Shown piece by piece: positions 1 to 5,721 of a DNA stretch of 7,270 nucleotides. The DNA is from an uncultured Bacilli bacterium. Lineage in GTDB: Bacteria; Bacillota_I; Bacilli_A; RFN20; CAG-288. The notes under the pieces were generated by a model that saw only the letters and a program-made list of their open reading frames with translations, searched no databases and was not told where the DNA came from. The number at the start of each line of letters is the position of its first letter. Position 1 is the first letter of the stretch. The stretch is from positions 1 through 7,270 of the forward strand of contig CAKUXT010000104.1 of assembly GCA_934700375.1 (NCBI GenBank), read 5' to 3'. The translations under genes were made by a program, and so were the position numbers.

Positions 1-212
1 GCGTCGTCTGTCTTTGCCTTTTCGTAGCTTGGCGAAAAGCCGTCCCTTTCGGAAACGGTGCCCAGATAGGTCTGGTCCAGGACCGGATATTTTTTGCCCT
101 GCTCGCGATGGGAGGAGACTCTGAACACCGCAAAGGAATCACCTCGCTTGCGGAAGGCGATTCCTTTTCCATCGTATTTTTTGGCCCATGCCGGTAAATC
201 GTTCTTTTTCAT
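1..212 (-). CDS. Probable transposase, N-terminal fragment (runs off left edge)
   Basis: Reading leftwards from the ATG at 212-210 gives 70 uninterrupted codons to the edge of the window, so the 3' part is missing. The protein starts MKKNDLPAWAKKYDGKGIAF and continues with a R-K-R-G-D-S-F segment, VSSHREQGKK (residues 33-42) and a TYLGTVSERDGF segment near residues 49-60. From memory, this order (a P-x-W-A-x-K-Y start, a 'K-G-x-x-x-R-K-x-G' strand, a 'V-S-S' strand followed by a basic stretch, then 'Y-L-G-x-[VI]-[ST]') resembles the N-terminus of DDE transposases of the IS4/IS1634 type common in Bacillota. No catalytic residue lies in the visible part, so the assignment is tentative. Codons are G/C-rich at the third position (GCC, CGC, GTC, CTG, CCG), unlike the AT-rich genes to the right, which fits a mobile origin. 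There is no Shine-Dalgarno; see the promoter immediately upstream. Confidence 0.5.
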   Translation of the reverse strand, partial: MKKNDLPAWAKKYDGKGIAFRKRGDSFAVFRVSSHREQGKKYPVLDQTYLGTVSERDGFSPSYEKAKTDD

Positions 213-218
213 ACTGGT

Positions 219-247
219 ATTATATCATAGTTATAATACGAAGGCAA
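219..247 (-). promoter_or_regulatory. Promoter of the minus-strand transposase gene
   Basis: On the minus strand there is TTGCCT (247-242), a 17-bp spacer and a perfect TATAAT (224-219). A TGA just before the -10 box (227-225) makes it an extended -10. Only six bases (ACCAGT) separate the -10 from the ATG at 212, so transcription should begin at or next to the start codon and the message would be leaderless. Confidence 0.7.
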
Positions 248-310
248 GAAAAATATGTGTTTTGTGTCAAAATCATATTTAAAAGGCCTGAATCCTATGA
301 GTAATGACTA

Positions 311-336
311 AAAAATAGTAAATAATTAGTATTTTT
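311..336. repeat. AT-rich imperfect dyad upstream of the Fic-like gene
   Basis: The arms AAAAATAGTAA (311-321) and TTAGTATTTTT (326-336) are inverted repeats with one G:G mismatch and a 4-base centre. The dyad covers the place where a -35 box would be for the TATAAT at 351. It could be an operator, perhaps for the winged helix encoded just downstream, or simply an AT-rich chance palindrome. Confidence 0.4.
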
Positions 337-350
337 GTGTCCGAATTTTG

Positions 351-356
351 TATAAT
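351..356 (+). promoter_or_regulatory. -10 box of the Fic-like/hemW operon
   Basis: A perfect TATAAT is preceded by TTTTG. No good -35 is found at 16-18 bp; the bases at 328-333 are AGTATT and lie within the dyad at 311-336. The box ends 8 bases before the ATG at 365, and the gap (ACTTTTAT) has no purine-rich ribosome-binding site, so a leaderless transcript is expected. Confidence 0.6.
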
Positions 357-364
357 ACTTTTAT

Positions 365-1672
365 ATGAATAAAATCGAAGCAGGAAAAAAGTTTACCGAT
401 TCCATCTACGCCAGCAAGGAAGAGGTGTCTCAGACTTATAATCAGGGCGATATCAATGACATTTGGGATAATGTTCTCTTTTATCGTTCCTTTTATGATG
501 AAGAGACAGAGATGATCGATAAGAACCACAATCATTACAAAGTCTGTCTGACGAAAAACCTTCTGTCAGAAAGCTACAATCTGCAGTTGAGAATCATTGA
601 AAGACTCTCTTCTTTTTCCGCGCTTCCAAGCGATCTTTCATCTTTGTTTTCTCTTGAGCAATTAAAGAAATCCTTATCTCAGACATCACAGTTCCAGAGC
701 ATCAATGCCAGTGAGAATGTGATCGATAAGATTGCAAGAAACGAACTGGAAAATGCTACACCGAAATATTTTCCGCTTAAGGCATATGAGCAGGCTTACC
801 GCTATGCTCTTTCTATCAATAAAATCGATCTTGAAAGCATTGAGACACTCAATAAGATTTTAACAGGCGAAGATAAAGAGGCATCTGCTCATTATCGTAA
901 CGGCAATATGATGGATGTCATCAATCCGCTTGTCCTTCCTCCTTTTGAGGAGATCAACATGCACTTTGATGCTTTCTTCTCTTTCCTCTCTCAAGAAGAG
1001 ATTCCGCTCTTGATCAGAGCTTTATCCATCGTTTATTTCTTTACCTATCTTAGACCATTTGAACTGTTCAATGAGGAGACAGCAGGATTAGTCGCCAAAG
1101 CATTTTTGAAATGCAACCATCTTTCCTATTTTGGATTTGTCCTTCCTTTGGAGTCTTTGGCATATACGACTTCTGCTTCTTACTTCAAGAAACTGAAGAT
1201 GACGGAAGAGACTTTGGATCTCACTTATTTCCTTCAGTCAACCATTCGCTTCCTTCATTATGGTTTTGACTTGGTCGACAAGGATTTCTCTGAGTTCCTC
1301 GAAAAAGGAAAAGAAAGATCGATCACTGCACCAAGCTCAGAAGAAAAGAGCATCGTTCTGAAAGATGATGCTGCTATATTTGCTTTGCCTGATTTCCCTA
1401 GCATGCAGAATGAAACCGAAATTGAAGTTCTGTCAAGAAAGCTGATGTCTGTCTATCCGCAGCTGAAGAAGAAACAGGCTCATTTCTATGCAGGACACTG
1501 CCAGGTCGGATTGAATTACACAATCGAGCAGTTCAAAAAAGAAGAAAAGACGGTTTATGAAACAGCCCGTACTTCGATGGAAGATCTTGCTAACAGAGGT
1601 TTCTATAGAAAGCTGCAGATTGGCAAGAAATTCGTCTATACTCCTATCCCGTTAAAAGAAATCAATGACTGA
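365..1672 (+). CDS. Degenerate Fic-domain protein with C-terminal winged helix
   Basis: This 435-residue protein has the layout of a Fic/DOC family protein. A helical N-terminal region leads into a Y-R-N-G segment (177-180) and LPPFEEI (191-197), the usual 'YR...PP..v' region ahead of the active site. Then SIVYFFTYLRPFELFNEET (221-239) aligns with the Fic signature HPFx(D/E)GNGR. The catalytic His is Arg230 and the GNGR part reads F-N-E-E (235-238); only Pro231, Phe232 and Asn236 are kept, so AMP-transfer is not expected. The C-terminus, about 372-428, is a winged helix of the type often fused to Fic domains, with Y-E-T-A-R-T at 398-403 as the probable recognition helix and the wing GKKFVYTP at 420-427. 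The likely role is as a binding or regulatory protein, inferred and not shown. The start is the first ATG after a TATAAT and lacks a Shine-Dalgarno. Its stop overlaps the hemW start by 8 bp (ATGACTGA). Confidence 0.65.
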   Translation: MNKIEAGKKFTDSIYASKEEVSQTYNQGDINDIWDNVLFYRSFYDEETEMIDKNHNHYKVCLTKNLLSESYNLQLRIIERLSSFSALPSDLSSLFSLEQLKKSLSQTSQFQSINASENVIDKIARNELENATPKYFPLKAYEQAYRYALSINKIDLESIETLNKILTGEDKEASAHYRNGNMMDVINPLVLPPFEEINMHFDAFFSFLSQEEIPLLIRALSIVYFFTYLRPFELFNEETAGLVAKAFLKCNHLSYFGFVLPLESLAYTTSASYFKKLKMTEETLDLTYFLQSTIRFLHYGFDLVDKDFSEFLEKGKERSITAPSSEEKSIVLKDDAAIFALPDFPSMQNETEIEVLSRKLMSVYPQLKKKQAHFYAGHCQVGLNYTIEQFKKEEKTVYETARTSMEDLANRGFYRKLQIGKKFVYTPIPLKEIND

Positions 1673-2777
1673 GTCTTTATATATCCATATTCCTTTTTGC
1701 AGTCATATCTGCAATTACTGTGATTTCCCGAAAGTTCTTTCCGGTTCTTTTTCCGAAGAAAAATATATCAGCTGTCTTTTAGATGAACTGAAATCCTATC
1801 ATATCAAGGACGACTCTTTAAAGACCATCTATATCGGTGGCGGTACACCAAGTTCCTTGTCAGTAGAATCACTGACAAGACTTTTATCCTATCTGCATGA
1901 ACATTTCAAAAATGTCATCGAGTTTTCTATGGAAGCCAATCCAGAATCATTGACAGAGGATAAGGTTCTGCTTTTGAAAAAATATGGTGTTGACAGAATT
2001 TCATTAGGAGTCGAATCTTCTTCTGATCATATTCTAAAAGTTCTCAACAGAAAACATACAATCGCTCAGGTTGAATCGGTCATTGGATTATTACGTCAAT
2101 ACGGTTTTGACAATATCAATCTTGATTTTATCTATGGTGTCAATGAAATGACTTCAAAAGACTTGGATCACGATATCGATTTTGCTTTGAGAGAGAATGT
2201 CGAACATCTTTCTTTCTATTCTCTTCAGATTGAAGAAGGAACTGTCTTTTATATCAATAAAGTCAAAGCAAAGAGCGATGACAGAATGAGTGAAATGTAT
2301 GAAAAGATTCTTGTCAATCTTGAGAATCATGGTTATCATCGCTATGAGGTTTCCAATTTTTCAAAGGCAGGAAAAGAAAGTCTTCACAACCTGACTTACT
2401 GGCATGACAAAGAGTATTTCGCATGTGGTCTTGGCGCAAGCGGATATGTCAATGATATCAGATACAAGAATACATTATCGATGAACAAGTATTTGGCTGA
2501 AAATTATAGACATGAAGAAGAAAAAATCTCTATCTATGATCATGAGTTTGAATATCTGATGCTGCATTTAAGACTGATTGAAGGATTCTCTTTGGATGAA
2601 TTTGAAACTCTCTTCCATAAAGACTTTCTTTCATCCTACAAAGAGAATATCGCTGAAATAAAAGACTATGTATCCGTCAGAAACGGAAGGTTCAGCATCA
2701 AAAAGAAATACATCTATACGATGGATCAGATTCTTCTTTCATTGTTGAAGCTTCCTGAAGATATCGAAAAAGAATGA
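1665..2777 (+). CDS. hemW: Radical SAM haem chaperone HemW (HemN-like)
   Basis: This is a full-length 370-residue HemW. The radical-SAM cluster motif C-x3-C-x2-C is at Cys12, Cys16 and Cys19, followed by Asp-Phe and not the fourth cysteine (CxC) typical of true coproporphyrinogen dehydrogenase HemN. GGGTP (58-62) is the SAM-binding glycine motif, followed by EANPE (90-94), RISLGVES (111-118, where family members usually have Gln-Ser), NLDFIYG (152-158), FYSLQIEEGT (184-193), RYEVSNF (226-232) and the HNLTYW segment (241-246). The HemN C-terminal domain contains LMLHLRLIEGFSLDEF (298-313). Known HemW proteins bind haem and a 4Fe-4S cluster and deliver haem to membrane cytochromes; they do not act as the dehydrogenase. 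The start overlaps the Fic-like stop by 8 bp with only a weak AAAAGA ahead, so translational coupling is likely. In many Bacillota hemW precedes hrcA-grpE-dnaK; here it does not. Confidence 0.92.
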   Translation: MTESLYIHIPFCSHICNYCDFPKVLSGSFSEEKYISCLLDELKSYHIKDDSLKTIYIGGGTPSSLSVESLTRLLSYLHEHFKNVIEFSMEANPESLTEDKVLLLKKYGVDRISLGVESSSDHILKVLNRKHTIAQVESVIGLLRQYGFDNINLDFIYGVNEMTSKDLDHDIDFALRENVEHLSFYSLQIEEGTVFYINKVKAKSDDRMSEMYEKILVNLENHGYHRYEVSNFSKAGKESLHNLTYWHDKEYFACGLGASGYVNDIRYKNTLSMNKYLAENYRHEEEKISIYDHEFEYLMLHLRLIEGFSLDEFETLFHKDFLSSYKENIAEIKDYVSVRNGRFSIKKKYIYTMDQILLSLLKLPEDIEKE

Positions 2778-2786
2778 ATTTTTCTG

Positions 2787-2815
2787 CCTCTCCATACATA
2801 TATTTAGTGGAGGGG
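2787..2815 (+). promoter_or_regulatory. Hairpin that masks the ribosome-binding site of the next gene
   Basis: CCTCTCCA (2787-2794) pairs with TGGAGGGG (2808-2815) over 8 bp with one T:G wobble and a 13-base loop. The right arm contains the GGAGGGG Shine-Dalgarno of the gene starting at 2820. The left arm begins 10 bases after the hemW stop codon (2775-2777), so a ribosome finishing hemW would be expected to open it. Strict coupling of the membrane gene to hemW translation is the natural reading. Confidence 0.6.
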
Positions 2816-2819
2816 TATT

Positions 2820-3500
2820 ATGAAAATCAAAAACTTCATCAAAAGCCGGGGCATCTATGTTTTTCTCGTCTTTCTTTTAAGTCTGATCTTTTCTCTGCTG
2901 ATTCCGAATACGTTATTATCCGTTGTCTGTTTTCTTCTTTCTTTCTCGCTCAGTTTCTATTCTCTTTACTCTTATCAGAAGAAAGTCATTTCTCTTGAGA
3001 AAGAGATTTCCGCTTATTCTTTCTTTTCATCTTTTCTCAATTCGCTTCTTTCTCAGATAGGAACAAAGCAAAGTTTTGATTATGCTTTGCAGTATCTTCT
3101 TTCTTATCAGGAGCAAGTCACTTTTGAATCTATCAAAGAGAATCCAAGCCTTCTTTCTCTCTATTCTTTTCAGCCTTATTTTGAAGCAATTCTAAAGAAA
3201 GATGATGCTGATGAAGCTCATCTTTCTGATTATGTTCCTCTGATCAAAAAGTGCGAGAATCTGATAGGAGAATACAAGAGTGCATTGAATAAGAACGAGA
3301 AGAGATTTCAGTTTTTGCTTTCTTTCTGTCTTTTCTTTTTCCTTATCATATTATGTCTCTTTCTTATCAATCCTTCTTTGAAGGATGAGATGAAGAACGC
3401 TCTCTTTTGTCTATATTCTTCTTTTGTCCTGCCTTTTCTTTTTCCGTCTGTCGTTTATTTCAGTCAGTCATCCATTAAAGGAGGAAAGGAGAATATATGA
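2820..3500 (+). CDS. Polytopic membrane protein, possibly T2SSF/TadB-like
   Basis: This 226-residue protein is not firmly recognised. It has two N-terminal membrane segments (about 11-28 and 31-50), a soluble middle part (about 52-162) and two C-terminal segments (about 164-183 and 193-214). Such a two-span, cytoplasmic domain, two-span layout is that of TadB/TadC inner-membrane platform proteins of the type II secretion F (T2SSF) superfamily. The helix FLNSLLSQIGTKQSFDYAL (72-90) resembles the 'L..L..G.s...AL' first helix of T2SSF domains, and the Asn-Pro after the third span (184-185) is also seen in TadB. It is shorter than usual TadB (about 300), and no ATPase or pilin gene is adjacent. 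Function is therefore unproven. The Shine-Dalgarno GGAGGGG (2809-2815) is strong but sits in a hairpin. The last bases overlap the next start (ATGA). Confidence 0.7.
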   Translation: MKIKNFIKSRGIYVFLVFLLSLIFSLLIPNTLLSVVCFLLSFSLSFYSLYSYQKKVISLEKEISAYSFFSSFLNSLLSQIGTKQSFDYALQYLLSYQEQVTFESIKENPSLLSLYSFQPYFEAILKKDDADEAHLSDYVPLIKKCENLIGEYKSALNKNEKRFQFLLSFCLFFFLIILCLFLINPSLKDEMKNALFCLYSSFVLPFLFPSVVYFSQSSIKGGKENI

Positions 3501-4102
3501 AAAATCCATTGAAGAAACTAAAGGCTCCTAAAAAGAAGAGCAAAGTAGATCTTTCTGATGTTCTCTTCTATGTTCCGCTTCTCATTTCATTCGTCTTTGC
3601 CTATTTTGTCTATTCAAAAAGCAATCAGTTAATCATATCCGCTTTGATTCCGATTTCCGTTTTTTCAATATCACTGCTATTCAAAAAAGAAAAACACGAA
3701 GAGACGAAAGGATTAAAGGAAGTGCTGCTATTCTATTCTCGTTTTCTTTATTTTTCTTCCTTGGAGGAGGATTATCATCTCGGATTCACTTCTGCAATCA
3801 ATTCATTGCCCATCTGTGAACTGAAGGATAGATTGACAGATTTTCAGGAGAATGAATCAAATGAGCTTCCTCTCAACATTACAAAAAAGCAGTCTGAATT
3901 CGCTTTGATATCCTTTATCAATGTTCTTCTTCACAGCGAGGAGGAATATTCTCCTTCAGCAACAAGCGAACTGAATAGAAAGATATCTCTATTTGAAAAG
4001 GACTGTCATAAAGAAGAGACTCCATTGACTCTCATCACCTCTTTTTTGATCATTGTCCTTTTCATCTTTGTCTTCTTCTTTTCCGTCATCTCTTATGAAT
4101 GA
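3497..4102 (+). CDS. Polytopic membrane protein, possible partner of the preceding protein
   Basis: This 201-residue unknown begins with a lysine-rich, cytoplasmic-looking tail (residues 1-17). Two membrane segments follow (about 22-40 and 45-62), then a soluble domain (63-172) and a final span (about 177-198). The arrangement copies that of the gene before it. FLYFSSLEEDYHLGFTSAI (83-101) can be laid on the equivalent helix of the neighbour with Phe, Leu, Phe and Ala in the same places. Adjacent, similar-topology pairs are typical of TadB-TadC, but the match is too weak to name either. A good Shine-Dalgarno (GGAGGAAAGGAG, 3480-3491) precedes the ATG, which overlaps the previous stop by 4 bp. 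The end overlaps the following start by 8 bp. Both facts point to a co-translated membrane complex. Confidence 0.65.
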   Translation: MKNPLKKLKAPKKKSKVDLSDVLFYVPLLISFVFAYFVYSKSNQLIISALIPISVFSISLLFKKEKHEETKGLKEVLLFYSRFLYFSSLEEDYHLGFTSAINSLPICELKDRLTDFQENESNELPLNITKKQSEFALISFINVLLHSEEEYSPSATSELNRKISLFEKDCHKEETPLTLITSFLIIVLFIFVFFFSVISYE

Positions 4103-4406
4103 TACCGCTTTTTGTCTATTGTCCTGTTCTTTGTTTCTTTTCTTCTCATCCGTTCATGATCTGAAAATCAAAAATGATTTCTACGCTCATGCAAAAGAAG
4201 ACTATCAGAAGGTCATCTACAATATCGACAATGAGATAAAAATGGAGAATGGAATTCATGATGATATCATGCTGATCTGCAATTCCGGCTGCAGAGATGA
4301 CCTAGAGACATCTTTCAATATCATTCAATTCACCCTCAAAAGCAGAAAAGCGCCGATTTTCAAGTCTTCAGGCTATATGATTCACTACTCGTACAATCGA
4401 CAATAA
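4095..4406 (+). CDS. Small single-span membrane or exported protein of unknown function
   Basis: The reading frame is open from 4053, but the start at 4095 is preferred. It overlaps the preceding stop by 8 bp (ATGAATGA, the same arrangement as the Fic-like/hemW junction), and it puts the hydrophobic stretch at the very N-terminus. The product has 103 residues: a hydrophobic segment at about 4-20, then a mostly hydrophilic tail. Cysteines are at 7, 11, 62 and 66; the last two form C-N-S-G-C, a possible disulfide or metal site. The N-terminus lacks basic residues and the first charges after the span are H-D-L-K-I-K, so this is not a classical signal peptide and the orientation is uncertain. No prepilin-peptidase motif is visible. 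It is the last gene before the tyrS promoter and I do not recognise its family. Confidence 0.6.
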   Translation: MNDTAFCLLSCSLFLFFSSVHDLKIKNDFYAHAKEDYQKVIYNIDNEIKMENGIHDDIMLICNSGCRDDLETSFNIIQFTLKSRKAPIFKSSGYMIHYSYNRQ

Positions 4407-4425
4407 GACTTTTTTGCGGTATACT
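4397..4425 (+). promoter_or_regulatory. tyrS promoter
   Basis: TCGACA (4397-4402), a 17-bp spacer and TATACT (4420-4425) form a good sigma-A-type promoter. The -35 box overlaps the last codons of the preceding small gene. Transcription from about 4432 would give a leader of roughly 39 nt, too short for a T-box. The Shine-Dalgarno GCGAGG is at 4459-4464, 6 bases before the ATG. Confidence 0.6.
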
Positions 4426-4470
4426 AATGGTCTTGTCGAACACAATAATTTTTAATATGCGAGGTACATT

Positions 4471-5721
4471 ATGAACATTATCGACGATTTAGAAAAAAGA
4501 GGGCTCTTAGACAATTTCTCCGACGAAGAGAAAGTCAAAAAACTTTTTGATACGCCTCAGACTGTCTACTGTGGATTCGATCCTAGCGCCAAGTCACTTC
4601 AGCTTGGTAACTTCATCATGATCACCATCCTTCAGAGACTTCAGAAGGCCGGACATCGCGTCATCGCCATGCTTGGCGGCGCAACCGGTATGATCGGCGA
4701 TCCTTCCGGAAAGAAGGCCGAAAGAAAATTCCTTTCTCCCGATCAGGTCATGGACAATGCTGAATGCATCAGAAATCAGCTTGCCAAGTATATCGATACA
4801 AGCGATCCGAACAAAGGATTGATTCTCAACAACTATGAGTGGTGGAGCAAGACCAACATCCTTACTTTCTTAAGAGATTACGGTAAGAACTTCCAGGTCG
4901 GATACATGCTTGCCAAGGACATCGTCAAATCTCGTCTTGAGGCCGGTATTTCTTATGCCGAGTTCTCTTACATGATTCTTCAGGCCGGTGACTTTGATAA
5001 CCTCTTCCGCGATTATCACTGCACAATGCAGTTCGGCGGCGGCGATCAGTGGGGCAACCTCACAACCGCTTTGGACTTCGTCAAGAAAAAGGAAGGTTCT
5101 GATTGCGGTGCCGAAGTCTTCTCCTTCAAGCTCATCACAGACAGCCAGGGAAAGAAATTTGGAAAGAGCGAGTCCGGTGCCTTATACCTCGATCCTACAA
5201 TGACCACTCCTTATCACATCTATCAGTACTTCATGAACGTTTCCGACAGCGATGTCTTAAAATACCTCTATATCTTTGATGACAGACCGATTGAAGAGAT
5301 CGATGCCATTTACAAAGCACATCTTGAACATCCTGAACTCAGAAACGGTCAGAAAGAGCTGGCAAGAGTCATCGTCACCCGTCTCCATGGTGAGAAGGCT
5401 GCCGAAGATTGCCTTAAGATGTCTGTCGCCTTGTTCACAGATTCCTTCCAGGGACTCAGCGAAGAATCCTTAAAGGAACTCACCGATGGTCTTACTGTCG
5501 TTGAAGAAAGCGAAGACATCAACATTCTTGATGCTCTTATCAAGACCGGTCTTGCAAAGAGCAAGAGAGAAGCCAGAGAATTCGTCTCTGCCGGTGCTGT
5601 CAAGATCAATGGCGAAAAGACTGCTGACTTAGAAAAAGTTATCACAAAAGCAGATGCCTTGGATGGCGGATACATCTTCATCAAGCGCGGCAAGAAGCTC
5701 TACGCTGTATTGAAATACTAA
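4471..5721 (+). CDS. tyrS: Tyrosyl-tRNA synthetase
   Basis: This 416-residue class I enzyme charges tRNA-Tyr with tyrosine in the cytoplasm; its length is normal for the bacterial TyrRS type. YCGFDPSAKSLQLGNF (33-48) contains the HIGH signature. GGATGMIGDPSG is near 70-81, FGGGDQWGN (188-196) lies in the tyrosine/ATP pocket, and KFGKS (229-233) is the KMSKS loop. An S4 RNA-binding domain occupies about 350-416, with AKSKREAREFVSAGAVKING as its core. One departure is that the HIGH motif reads Q-L-G-N (44-47): the usually conserved first histidine is glutamine, and the preceding Thr is Ser39. Codon choice is richer in GCC, GGC and ATC than in the genes to its left, as expected of a highly expressed gene. 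It has its own promoter, ends tail-to-tail with the hydrolase (4-bp overlap), and probably terminates at 5823-5851. Confidence 0.97.
   Translation: MNIIDDLEKRGLLDNFSDEEKVKKLFDTPQTVYCGFDPSAKSLQLGNFIMITILQRLQKAGHRVIAMLGGATGMIGDPSGKKAERKFLSPDQVMDNAECIRNQLAKYIDTSDPNKGLILNNYEWWSKTNILTFLRDYGKNFQVGYMLAKDIVKSRLEAGISYAEFSYMILQAGDFDNLFRDYHCTMQFGGGDQWGNLTTALDFVKKKEGSDCGAEVFSFKLITDSQGKKFGKSESGALYLDPTMTTPYHIYQYFMNVSDSDVLKYLYIFDDRPIEEIDAIYKAHLEHPELRNGQKELARVIVTRLHGEKAAEDCLKMSVALFTDSFQGLSEESLKELTDGLTVVEESEDINILDALIKTGLAKSKREAREFVSAGAVKINGEKTADLEKVITKADALDGGYIFIKRGKKLYAVLKY

Noticed and set aside
94..282. 62-codon plus-strand frame at the left edge
   Set aside because: It is antisense to the transposase-like gene and crosses its promoter; no ribosome-binding site or plausible protein features.
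260..341. Direct repeat TTTTGTGTC at 260-268 and 333-341
   Set aside because: Only 9 bases in an AT-rich stretch, and both copies lie on the same side of the putative insertion element, so it is not a target duplication.
2774..2998. 74-codon open frame starting inside the end of hemW
   Set aside because: It overlaps the 226-residue membrane gene in another frame, has no ribosome-binding site, and gives a serine/phenylalanine-rich shadow product.
4053..4094. Upstream ATG at 4053 as the start of the small 103-residue gene
   Set aside because: It would add a serine-rich stretch translated from within the membrane span of the preceding gene; the ATG at 4095 gives the overlap seen elsewhere in this operon.
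4362..4415. AAGTCTT ... AAGACTT followed by T's as a terminator for the five-gene operon
   Set aside because: Only 7 bp of weak pairing with a loop of more than 30 bases; not a credible intrinsic terminator.
4407..4470. Possible T-box riboswitch ahead of tyrS
   Set aside because: tyrS genes of Bacillota often have one, but only about 39 nt of leader follows the promoter, with no specifier stem or terminator/antiterminator.
5349..5693. 114-codon minus-strand frame inside tyrS
   Set aside because: Antisense shadow of the strongly biased tyrS codons; no start signals and no recognisable motif.
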